Positions 30,211 through 36,000 of a DNA stretch of 36,000 nt are shown piece by piece. Source of the stretch: VGCC01 sp040381195 (lineage in GTDB: Bacteria; Actinomycetota; Actinomycetes; S36-B12); assembly GCA_040381195.1 (NCBI GenBank), contig JBEIHR010000008.1:1-36000 (forward strand), written 5' to 3'. The translations under genes were made by a program, and so were the position numbers. Under the pieces are notes generated by a model. That model saw nothing but the letters and a program-made list of their open reading frames with translations, was not told the DNA's origin and did not search any database. Each line of letters begins with the position of its first letter. The first letter of the stretch is position 1.

Positions 30211-32137
30211 TGTCAGGGGAACGCGCGTCGCTGGATTCCAACTGCCACGGCACGCTGGTCACCATGACGTTCGGCATGAACAACAGGCGACTCTTCAGGC
30301 GAAGCGCGGACTGATTGTGGAGGAGTTGCTCCCACCAGTGACCCACAACATATTCAGGTATGAACACGGTGATCAGGTCTCGCGGATTGTCCGTACGGAT
30401 GGAGCGCACGTAGTCGATGATCGGCCTCGTTACTTCCCTGAATGGGGAGTCAAGGACTCGCAGCGTCACCGGGATCTCCCGCCGAGACCACTCCGCCACC
30501 AACTCCCTCGTGTCCCCAGGGTCCACATTGACGGTGACCGCCTCCAAGACCGTTGGCCGCGTCGCTCGCGCGTAGGCCAACGCCCGGAGGGTTGGCTTGT
30601 GAATCTTGGAGATGAGCACGAGTGAGTGCACGCGTGCCGGCAAGACCATCTTGTCGGCGTTCGTAGTCGACAGCTCGACTCGAACTCGGGCATAGTGGCG
30701 CTGAATCGACCACATCACGAAAACGAGAATGGGCATGGCCACGACGACGATCCATGCACCTCGGGTGAACTTCGTCGCGAGAACGATCACGAGGACCAGG
30801 GAAGTGAGCACGAATCCAAAGCCGTTGATCAATCGCGATCGGACCATCTGCGCTCGCTCCGAACCCGATGCACTCCGCAGGGCTCGATTCCAGTGCCGGA
30901 TCATGCTGAACTGACTGAGCGAGAACGCGGTGAACACCCCGATGATGTAGAGCTGAATCAATCCCGTGACGTCGGCCTGATACACGATGATCAGGATGAT
31001 CGCCAACAGCGCAAGGGTGAGAATGCCGTTGCTGTACGCGAGTCTGTCTCCGCGTGTGTGCAATTGCCGGGGAAGGTAGCCGTCCCGGGCCAGAATTGAA
31101 CCGAGTACGGGAAAGCCGTTGAAGGCCGTGTTGGCAGCGAGGGCCAGGATGAGCGCGGTCACCATTGCCATCGCGATAACCGCCCAAATCTGGTTCCCGA
31201 ATACGGCACCTGCGATCTGGACGATCACCGTCTTCTGAGCCTGGCCCTCCGGCAGCCCGATCAGACTGGCGTCCGACTCGGTCACTTTCACCTGAGTCGT
31301 GAGTGCCAGCCACGTGATCCCCACGAACATTGCCATCGAAAGGACACCGAGCAGCAGGAGGGTCGTGGCGGCGTTCTTCGATTTCGGCTCGCGGAATTGT
31401 GGCACTCCGTTGGCGACCGCCTCGATTCCGGTGAGAGCCGTGGTTCCGGACGAGAAGCTTCGAGCGAGAAGGAACGCCAGGGCGAACCCGGCGAATGCGG
31501 AGTCGGGAATCACCTCCCACGCGGCACTCTCGGCCAGCATCTCGTCGCCCCGGAGGATTCTGAAGATTCCGGTTCCGATCATGATGAACACGCTTGCGAT
31601 GAACAAGTACGTCGGGATTGCGAAGAACGACCCCGATTCCTTCACACCGCGGAGGTTGATCACCGTGATGAGCACGACCGTGCCCACGGCGAACCAGACG
31701 TTGTGGTCGCTGACGAACTGGAAGGTGGAGCCCAGATTCGCTATCGCCGCTGAGACCGAGACGGCGACCGTCAGGACGTAATCAATCAGCAGTGCACTGG
31801 CAACCAAGACCCCCCACCGAGGGCCCAGGTTCGTAGAGACGGTCTCGTAGTCGCCTCCTCCGCTCGGGTACGCGCGAACGTTCTGCCGGTACGAGGCGAT
31901 GACTGTGAAGTAGAGGACTACGACCGCAATCGCGATCCAGGGTCCGTACGCGAGGAGGGAGACACCCCCGAGTGTCAGGACAATCAGGATCTCTTGTGTG
32001 GCATAGGCATTCGAGGACAGGGCGTCACTCGCGAAGACGGGTAGTGCGATGCGCTTGGGCAGCAGGGTGTGACCCAGGTGCTCACTGCGCAATGCGCGAC
32101 CCACGAACAGTCGCTTCAACCCATCGGCGACGGACAC
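30203..32137 (-). CDS. APC-superfamily transporter resembling KimA potassium importers
   Basis: A 644-residue membrane protein with about twelve hydrophobic segments and a cytoplasmic C-terminal domain of roughly 170 residues. The N-terminal SDALSSNAYATQEIL, YRQNVRAYPSGGGDY and LLIDYVLTVAVSVS segments resemble KimA (YdaO) of Bacillus subtilis, a K+/H+ symporter, more than ordinary amino-acid permeases. The mycobacterial counterpart (Rv2690c) is usually annotated as an amino-acid permease, so the substrate is an inference. The GTG at 32137 lies 8 bases after a TAGTGT hexamer; an extension to 32191 would overlap the divergent TrkA gene. Lying back to back with two TrkA genes supports a potassium role. 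Confidence 0.85.
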   Translation of the reverse strand: MSVADGLKRLFVGRALRSEHLGHTLLPKRIALPVFASDALSSNAYATQEILIVLTLGGVSLLAYGPWIAIAVVVLYFTVIASYRQNVRAYPSGGGDYETVSTNLGPRWGVLVASALLIDYVLTVAVSVSAAIANLGSTFQFVSDHNVWFAVGTVVLITVINLRGVKESGSFFAIPTYLFIASVFIMIGTGIFRILRGDEMLAESAAWEVIPDSAFAGFALAFLLARSFSSGTTALTGIEAVANGVPQFREPKSKNAATTLLLLGVLSMAMFVGITWLALTTQVKVTESDASLIGLPEGQAQKTVIVQIAGAVFGNQIWAVIAMAMVTALILALAANTAFNGFPVLGSILARDGYLPRQLHTRGDRLAYSNGILTLALLAIILIIVYQADVTGLIQLYIIGVFTAFSLSQFSMIRHWNRALRSASGSERAQMVRSRLINGFGFVLTSLVLVIVLATKFTRGAWIVVVAMPILVFVMWSIQRHYARVRVELSTTNADKMVLPARVHSLVLISKIHKPTLRALAYARATRPTVLEAVTVNVDPGDTRELVAEWSRREIPVTLRVLDSPFREVTRPIIDYVRSIRTDNPRDLITVFIPEYVVGHWWEQLLHNQSALRLKSRLLFMPNVMVTSVPWQLESSDARSPDSE

Positions 32138-32145
32138 GTTGCCAC

Positions 32146-32151
32146 ACACTA
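32146..32151 (-). promoter_or_regulatory. Predicted -10 element of the KimA-like transporter gene (TAGTGT)
   Basis: TAGTGT on the minus strand ends 8 bases before the GTG at 32137. The -35 position expected at 17 bases spacing falls on the -10 of the divergent trkA gene. Confidence 0.45.
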
Positions 32152-32170
32152 GACCTCCCCGTACCGCGTG

Positions 32171-32176
32171 TAGCGT
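32171..32176 (+). promoter_or_regulatory. Predicted leaderless -10 element of the trkA pair (TAGCGT)
   Basis: TAGCGT ends 7 bases before the GTG at 32184. The expected -35 overlaps the -10 of the divergent transporter gene. Confidence 0.5.
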
Positions 32177-32183
32177 GTGCGTC

Positions 32184-32843
32184 GTGCACATCGTGATCCT
32201 CGGCTGCGGGCGCGTCGGGTCGTTGCTGGCACACCGGCTCGACGATCAGGGTCACTCGGTGGCGGTCATTGACATGGACGCGAAGGCGTTCCGTCGCTTG
32301 GGTGAGAGCTTCACGGGCACCACCGTGACCGGAATCGGCTTCGACCGCGAGACCTTGGAGAGTGCAGGGATCACCAGGGCCCACGGATTTGCTGCGGTGA
32401 GCAGTGGTGACAACACGAACATCCTCTCGGCTCGCGTCGCCCGCGAGACGTACGGTGTTCCCCACGTAGTGGCGCGGATCTACGACCCGGGTCGCGCCGA
32501 GGTGTACGAGCGCCTGGGTATCCCCACGGTCGCCACCGTGTCATGGACGGCAGGCCAGATCACGCGACAGCTCCTGCCATCCGGCGCCGCTCCCGAGTAT
32601 GTGGACGCAAGCGGAACCATGATGCTGGCGGAGGTCCATGTCGGTTCTTCCTGGCTGGGTCGCCGGACGACTGATCTCGAAGCAGCAATTCCCGCACGCC
32701 TCGGATTCCTCACCCGCTATGGGGCCGCATTCCTGCCCGATGCCGACACGGTTCTGCAACAGGGTGACCTTGTGCACCTACTCCTCGCTCCGGCGGACCG
32801 TTCCTTCGTGGAGTCCGTATGCGAGAAGGGTCCGACACAGTGA
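32184..32843 (+). CDS. trkA: TrkA family potassium uptake regulator (first copy)
   Basis: A 219-residue cytoplasmic RCK/TrkA protein (CeoB-like), expected to bind NAD(H) or nucleotides and gate a K+ transporter. The Rossmann N-terminus MHIVILGCGRVGSLLA has GxGxxG, with the acidic residue VIDMD at the end of strand 2, and GVPHVVARIYDPGRAEVYERLG follows. The C-terminal part from about residue 140 (LAEVHVGSSWLGRRTTDLE) is a TrkA-C-like domain. The GTG at 32184 is chosen from several nearby in-frame GTGs by its 7-base spacing from TAGCGT and because it starts directly at strand 1. The stop overlaps the second copy by 4 bases (GTGA). Confidence 0.92.
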   Translation: MHIVILGCGRVGSLLAHRLDDQGHSVAVIDMDAKAFRRLGESFTGTTVTGIGFDRETLESAGITRAHGFAAVSSGDNTNILSARVARETYGVPHVVARIYDPGRAEVYERLGIPTVATVSWTAGQITRQLLPSGAAPEYVDASGTMMLAEVHVGSSWLGRRTTDLEAAIPARLGFLTRYGAAFLPDADTVLQQGDLVHLLLAPADRSFVESVCEKGPTQ

Positions 32844-33499
32844 AGGTGGTCATCGCTGGTGCCGGAAAGGTGGGTCGCGCCATCGCGCGCGAACTCGTCT
32901 CGAACGGTCACTCGGTCCTCTTGATCGACAAGGATCCGCAGTTGGCGCGGCCTGGTGTGGTCGAAGGGGCATCGGCCTTGCTCGCCGATGCGTGCGAAAT
33001 TTCGGCATTGGAGGAGGCGGAGCTGACTCAGTGCCAGGTCGTTGTCGCGGCCACGGGTGACGACAAGGTGAATCTTGTCGTGTCTCTCCTCGCGAAGACC
33101 GAGTATGGAGTCCCCCGCGTCGTAGCTCGGGTGAACCATCCCAAGAACGAGTGGATGTTCGATGCGTCGTGGGGCGTTGACGTCGCCGTCTCCACCCCGC
33201 GCATGCTGTCGGCCCTGGTTGAGGAGGCGGTAAGCGTGGGCGACCTCGTGCGTCTCTTCACTTTCCGCCAGGGCGAGGCCAATCTGGTGGAAATCACCTT
33301 GTCGGTCGACTCTCCGGTGGTAGGTGGACGCGTGGGCGATCAAGAGTGGCCACCCGACACAGCGCTCGTAGCCATCGTTCGCGGCCCGCACGTGATCACG
33401 CCGTCACCGGATGACCCCCTCGAAGTCGGGGACGAATTGCTCTTCGTTGCCGTTCCGGATCAGGAGCCAGCACTGCAACGGCTTCTCGGTCACGCCTGA
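32840..33499 (+). CDS. trkA: TrkA family potassium uptake regulator (second copy)
   Basis: A 219-residue paralogue of the preceding gene (CeoC-like), also with an N-terminal Rossmann domain (KVVIAGAGKVGRAIA, LLIDKD) and a C-terminal TrkA-C-like part (LVEITLSVDSPVVGGRVGD). The two copies have the same length and probably pair in one RCK ring. The GTG at 32840 overlaps the first copy's stop (GTGA) and starts at strand 1; the in-frame ATG at 32819 would add seven residues. No TrkH or TrkG channel subunit is in the window, so the partner may be the divergent KimA-like transporter or a distant gene. The 3' end overlaps the convergent DUF3159 gene by 10 bases. Confidence 0.92.
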   Translation: MKVVIAGAGKVGRAIARELVSNGHSVLLIDKDPQLARPGVVEGASALLADACEISALEEAELTQCQVVVAATGDDKVNLVVSLLAKTEYGVPRVVARVNHPKNEWMFDASWGVDVAVSTPRMLSALVEEAVSVGDLVRLFTFRQGEANLVEITLSVDSPVVGGRVGDQEWPPDTALVAIVRGPHVITPSPDDPLEVGDELLFVAVPDQEPALQRLLGHA

Positions 33500-34146
33500 T
33501 TCGACTTGTCCCGCATCTGACGGTACGTGGGTGCCAAGACGCGATACGTGATGTATGCGGCCGCTATGAAAGCAGGCCACCCGAGAACGATCCGCACGAC
33601 TCCGAGCAGTTCAACCTCCCCGCCCAGGTACAGCGGGACTTGAACGACGAGGCGCCCGAAGAAAAGTCCCACCCAGATCCAGGACGCGGCCGCGAACACC
33701 CTCCGCAGGTCACGGGAGGTTCGCCACGTAATCCCCTGGCCCGTGAGGAGCCCGACGATGACACCGAGCAGCGGCCAGCCCACGACGATCGAGATGAGGA
33801 ATGCGGTCCCGTACACCGCATTGGTGATGACCCCTGGAAGGAAGAAGTCCTCAGCGCGCCCGGTGAAAGCAGAGAAGGCCGCGGCGATGACAACCCCCGC
33901 GAGTCCTGCCAGCACCTGCTGCAGGCTTTTGCGCTGGATCAACCGCACCAGGGCTAGCGCGAGTGCCACGGCTACCGCCGCTACCAGCGAGATAGGCAAT
34001 TGTTGGCCGGTCAGCGTGTACGCCGTGATGAAGATCGCGGTCGGCAGACCGGAGTCCAGCATTCCCCGCCACCCGCCGATCGCACGATCCAGGATGAGTC
34101 GCTCCGCATGGAGGTCCTCGCGGGACTCCCCTTCGGCCTCAGCCAC
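33490..34146 (-). CDS. DUF3159 family membrane protein
   Basis: A 218-residue integral membrane protein of the actinobacterial DUF3159 family (Rv2693c-like); function unknown. An acidic cytoplasmic N-terminus (MAEAEGESREDLHAERLILD) precedes about five or six hydrophobic segments, including ISLVAAVAVALALALV, VLAGLAGVVIAAAFSAF and TAFLISIVVGWPLLGVIVGL. The C-terminus ends in a basic tail. The GTG at 34146 has an almost ideal AGGAGGT five bases upstream, and it overlaps the OB-fold gene stop by 8 bases, so it is coupled to it. It is the last gene of the dut operon and converges on the trkA pair. Confidence 0.9.
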   Translation of the reverse strand: MAEAEGESREDLHAERLILDRAIGGWRGMLDSGLPTAIFITAYTLTGQQLPISLVAAVAVALALALVRLIQRKSLQQVLAGLAGVVIAAAFSAFTGRAEDFFLPGVITNAVYGTAFLISIVVGWPLLGVIVGLLTGQGITWRTSRDLRRVFAAASWIWVGLFFGRLVVQVPLYLGGEVELLGVVRIVLGWPAFIAAAYITYRVLAPTYRQMRDKSNQA

Positions 34147-34441
34147 TAGTTACCTCCTGTGGGCGTAATCGATACGTGGGGTTGTAGATCACGGGGCGAG
34201 CCCCGCCATGTGTCAGTCGCCCCTTGACGACGATGCGCCGGCCTACCTCGATCCCCGGGATAGCTCGCCGTCCGAGCCACACCACGGTGAGTCGTCCCGT
34301 GTCATCGGAGACATCGATCTCCAGGGTGGGAGTCCCGTGCACGGGGGGAAGACACACGCTCGAGATAACGCCGGATACCTCGACCACGCTTCCCGCCTGG
34401 CACGCACTCACGGACGTGAATGAGGAATCCATCCGCCTCAT
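34139..34441 (-). CDS. OB-fold protein (Rv2694c-like)
   Basis: A 100-residue protein with a single OB-fold resembling the nucleic-acid-binding anti-codon type: VVEVSGVISSVCLPP, TLEIDVSDDTGRLTVVWLGR and EVGRRIVVKGRLTHGGARPV are the expected strands. It may bind RNA or single-stranded DNA; its target is unknown. The ATG at 34441 overlaps the DUF3710 stop by 4 bases (ATGA); a second in-frame ATG lies three codons later at 34432. It lies between DUF3710 and DUF3159 in an operon order shared with Mycobacterium. Confidence 0.86.
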   Translation of the reverse strand: MRRMDSSFTSVSACQAGSVVEVSGVISSVCLPPVHGTPTLEIDVSDDTGRLTVVWLGRRAIPGIEVGRRIVVKGRLTHGGARPVIYNPTYRLRPQEVTSG

Positions 34442-35043
34442 CGGGTCTCGGTGATTTCGGGACCCCGGACGAAAGGGTCGGGCGGCGCGGCGACGGGCTC
34501 AGACGGCGAGTTCGGCATCCGCAGAGGCAGTGGAGCACCCACCGGTAGCGCCGCGTCGCCACGCACGATGATGACCTCCCGGAATGCGTCCTCAAGTTCT
34601 TGTGCGGACTGGGGGTCACGCGCCGCTCCCCCGATGAATACCCCCCGGACGAACCAACGGACACCCTCGACCCCTACGAATCGGGCCGGTTGCAGAGCAC
34701 CGTTGTCATCTTTCACCTGGGCCATCAATTCGACTCCGAAGGGCCCATCCCGCTCTTCGACGAGCCCCCCAGCCGCATTGATCGACGATTTCAACTGCGC
34801 GCGGACGTCTTCCCACAAGCCCCCGCTGCGCGGCGCGGCGTACGGGTGCACCTGCACGGCCCCGGTGGGAAGCGCGAAGGTGACCTGAGTGATGACCCCG
34901 GTGTTCTGATCCGCCTGAACTTGCACCTGCAGGCCCGGGATCGCTGGAACGATCATCGATCCGAGGCTGGTGCGATCCGTGATGTCACTCGGATCGACAT
35001 CGTGAATATCGCGCGGACCCGTAGGCCGAAGACTGTCGGTCAC
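34438..35043 (-). CDS. DUF3710 family protein
   Basis: A 201-residue conserved actinobacterial protein (Rv2696c-like) of unknown function. The core matches the family: SMIVPAIPGLQVQVQAD, VTFALPTGAVQVHPYAAPRS, LWEDVRAQLKSSINAAGG, GVEGVRWFVRGVFIGGAA and FREVIIVRGDAALPVGAPLP. The C-terminus is Pro-rich and acidic. The GTG at 35043 is chosen because a GATAGT hexamer ends exactly 6 bases before it; an extension to 35160 would overlap dut. It lies 7 bases after dut and couples to the OB-fold gene by ATGA. Confidence 0.9.
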   Translation of the reverse strand: MTDSLRPTGPRDIHDVDPSDITDRTSLGSMIVPAIPGLQVQVQADQNTGVITQVTFALPTGAVQVHPYAAPRSGGLWEDVRAQLKSSINAAGGLVEERDGPFGVELMAQVKDDNGALQPARFVGVEGVRWFVRGVFIGGAARDPQSAQELEDAFREVIIVRGDAALPVGAPLPLRMPNSPSEPVAAPPDPFVRGPEITETR

Positions 35044-35049
35044 GAGACC

Positions 35050-35055
35050 ACTATC
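35050..35055 (-). promoter_or_regulatory. Predicted leaderless -10 element of the DUF3710 gene (GATAGT)
   Basis: GATAGT on the minus strand contains the TAG stop of dut at its third to fifth bases and ends exactly 6 bases before the DUF3710 GTG. Confidence 0.4.
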
Positions 35056-35488
35056 GCAGGCCCGTGGACCCGAATCCCGAGTCCCCTCGTCCACTGCCCG
35101 GCAGAGTGGACACCTCGACGATGCGGGGCGTCTCGATCGCGGCAATGAGTAACTGCGCAATACGGTCGCCGGCCTCGCACCGCCAGCCCTCGCCTCCGAG
35201 GTTGACGAGGATCACGCGGATTTCCCCGCGATAGCCGGCATCAATCGTGCCCGGCGCGTTCGCCACGGTCACACCGTGCCGAAGGGCCAAGCCCGAGCGC
35301 GGGTGGATCAGGCCGACGAAGCCCGGCGGGAGGGCAATCGCAAGACCCGTACCTACGTCAGCGCGCTCGCCGGGACCCAGGAGGAGGCTTTCGACGGAAC
35401 GCAGATCGAGCCCGGCGTCGCCCGGATGGGCACGCTCGGGGAGAACTGCGCGAGGATGGAGACGCTCCACGAGCAGGCGCACGTCCAC
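35051..35488 (-). CDS. dut: Deoxyuridine 5'-triphosphate nucleotidohydrolase (dUTPase)
   Basis: Hydrolyses dUTP to dUMP and pyrophosphate, keeping uracil out of DNA and feeding dTMP synthesis. The product has 145 residues, normal for a homotrimeric dUTPase. All five motifs are visible: AGLDLRS (I), PRSGLALRHG (II), GTIDAGYRGEI (III), GDRIAQLLI (IV) and the C-terminal arm RGDSGFGSTG (V). The GTG at 35488 has GGAAGGGG a few bases upstream; a GTG two codons later is the alternative. The frame stays open to 35743 but that would overlap the divergent DUF3093 gene. It is the first gene of an operon with DUF3710, the OB-fold gene and DUF3159. Confidence 0.96.
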   Translation of the reverse strand: MDVRLLVERLHPRAVLPERAHPGDAGLDLRSVESLLLGPGERADVGTGLAIALPPGFVGLIHPRSGLALRHGVTVANAPGTIDAGYRGEIRVILVNLGGEGWRCEAGDRIAQLLIAAIETPRIVEVSTLPGSGRGDSGFGSTGLR

Positions 35489-35528
35489 GGGTCCCCTTCC
35501 GGAGGCACCCCGCTCGGGGCGCACGTGG

Positions 35529-35534
35529 ACTCTA
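35529..35534 (-). promoter_or_regulatory. Possible -10 element of dut (TAGAGT)
   Basis: TAGAGT on the minus strand lies 40 bases upstream of the dut GTG. The same few bases on the plus strand (35528-35538) may serve the divergent DUF3093 gene, for which I cannot settle one hexamer. Confidence 0.3.
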
Positions 35535-35546
35535 GTGAGGATGTGT

Positions 35547-36000
35547 ATGGCGTACCGAGAGCGACTCTGGCCGGCCGTCTGGGTGTGGATCCTCATGTTC
35601 GGATGTGCAGGAATGCTCGCCTGGGCCCTGGCGTTCGCACTCGGTCCGGTGTGGGGACTCACCACGCTGATCCTGTGCGCCCTTCTCATCGTCCTCGGCG
35701 TGGCGGTGACTCTGTCGAACATCGCAGTAACCGATACCGGCATCTGTGTCGATCGCGTATTCCTGCCACGGGACTCTGTGCGCGGTGTACACGCCTTGGA
35801 CTCCGCTCAGATGCGCAGCACACTGCTCACCCCACCCGGACCCATATTTCTCGGAATCCGCCCATGGGCGTGCCGAGAGGGTGTGCTTCTCGATCTCGAC
35901 GATCCGGCGGACCCGCACACGCACTGGCTGCTGAGCAGTCTACATCCCCTGCGCCTGACTGAGGCGATCCTCGGGTCCAGCGCGACCCACGACCATGACA
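35547..36000 (+). CDS. DUF3093 family membrane protein (3' end cut by window edge)
   Basis: The visible 151 residues match the DUF3093 family (Rv2698-like) of unknown function. The N-terminus MAYRERLWPAVWVWILMFGC leads into two hydrophobic segments (about residues 8-32 and 38-58, ending VLGVAVTLSN). A soluble domain follows, starting IAVTDTGICVDRVFLPRDSV, a pleckstrin-like beta arrangement typical of the family, and DPHTHWLLSSLHPLRLTEAI. The frame is open to the window end. The ATG at 35547 has GAGG six bases upstream; ATG 35541, two codons earlier, is possible. It is divergent from dut, as in Mycobacterium. Confidence 0.87.
   Translation, partial: MAYRERLWPAVWVWILMFGCAGMLAWALAFALGPVWGLTTLILCALLIVLGVAVTLSNIAVTDTGICVDRVFLPRDSVRGVHALDSAQMRSTLLTPPGPIFLGIRPWACREGVLLDLDDPADPHTHWLLSSLHPLRLTEAILGSSATHDHD

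Noticed and set aside
1..36000. CRISPR arrays, insertion sequences, phage genes, defence systems or biosynthetic clusters
   Set aside because: No regularly spaced repeats, terminal inverted repeats, transposase-like frames or defence gene families were recognised anywhere in the window.
1..36000. Intrinsic terminators
   Set aside because: No GC-rich hairpin followed by a T-tract was visible at any gene end; the convergent junctions leave no space for one.

Overview
The window is GC-rich (about 60% or more by eye) bacterial chromosome from an actinobacterium. The strongest marker is mshC, an enzyme of mycothiol biosynthesis, a thiol made only by Actinobacteria. Supporting markers are actinobacterial families DUF3000, DUF3090, DUF3093, DUF3159, DUF3710, DUF4916 and DUF5703, an F420-type LLM oxidoreductase, and many GTG starts. 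No mobile element, CRISPR array, phage gene or rRNA was seen. I cannot name the genus. The gene order recalls two conserved Mycobacterium tuberculosis neighbourhoods, metH (Rv2124c) to the M20 peptidase (Rv2141c) and msrB (Rv2674) to the DUF3093 gene (Rv2698); this comparison is from memory.

Layout. (1) 1-14.7 kb: metH (3' end cut off), a divergent PAC2 gene, then a leftward series of histidine phosphatase, DUF3090, a PI3/4-kinase-like protein, mshC and pgi. Next come corA, a leftward pair (LLM oxidoreductase, uppP), a rightward pair (aldo/keto reductase, DUF5703) and an M20 peptidase. (2) 14.8-17.1 kb, the seam between the two neighbourhoods: tRNA-Leu(GAG), a secreted YcnI-like DUF1775 protein, a short glutamyl-tRNA-synthetase-like protein with an unclear start codon, a 56-residue protein and a very acidic protein, the last two unrecognised. 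(3) 17.1-26.3 kb: enoyl-CoA hydratase, a NUDIX-like protein, msrB, DUF3000, RNase D, the fadA-fadB beta-oxidation operon, dxs and a small conserved-looking protein. (4) 26.3-36 kb: aconitase, a TrmA/RumA-type RNA methyltransferase, a KimA/APC-type transporter divergent from two TrkA proteins, then dut, DUF3710, OB-fold and DUF3159 running leftward, and a DUF3093 gene cut by the right edge.

How it works together. The content is housekeeping: one-carbon and methionine metabolism, glycolysis, mycothiol, lipid-carrier recycling, isoprenoid precursors, TCA cycle, fatty-acid oxidation, potassium and magnesium homeostasis, and nucleotide and RNA metabolism.

The most notable signal is in the layout. 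Genes are packed with almost no spacers; every convergent pair overlaps or lies within one base, and I see no intrinsic terminators. Many genes have a TANNNT-like -10 hexamer ending 6-9 bases before the start codon, which predicts leaderless or near-leaderless mRNAs. In four places the stop codon of the preceding gene lies inside the -10 hexamer of the next. I found no clearly new defence or biosynthetic system. The best leads are a possible mycothiol or inositol-phosphate role for the genes beside mshC, the potassium module with overlapping divergent promoters, and the synthetase-like gene.
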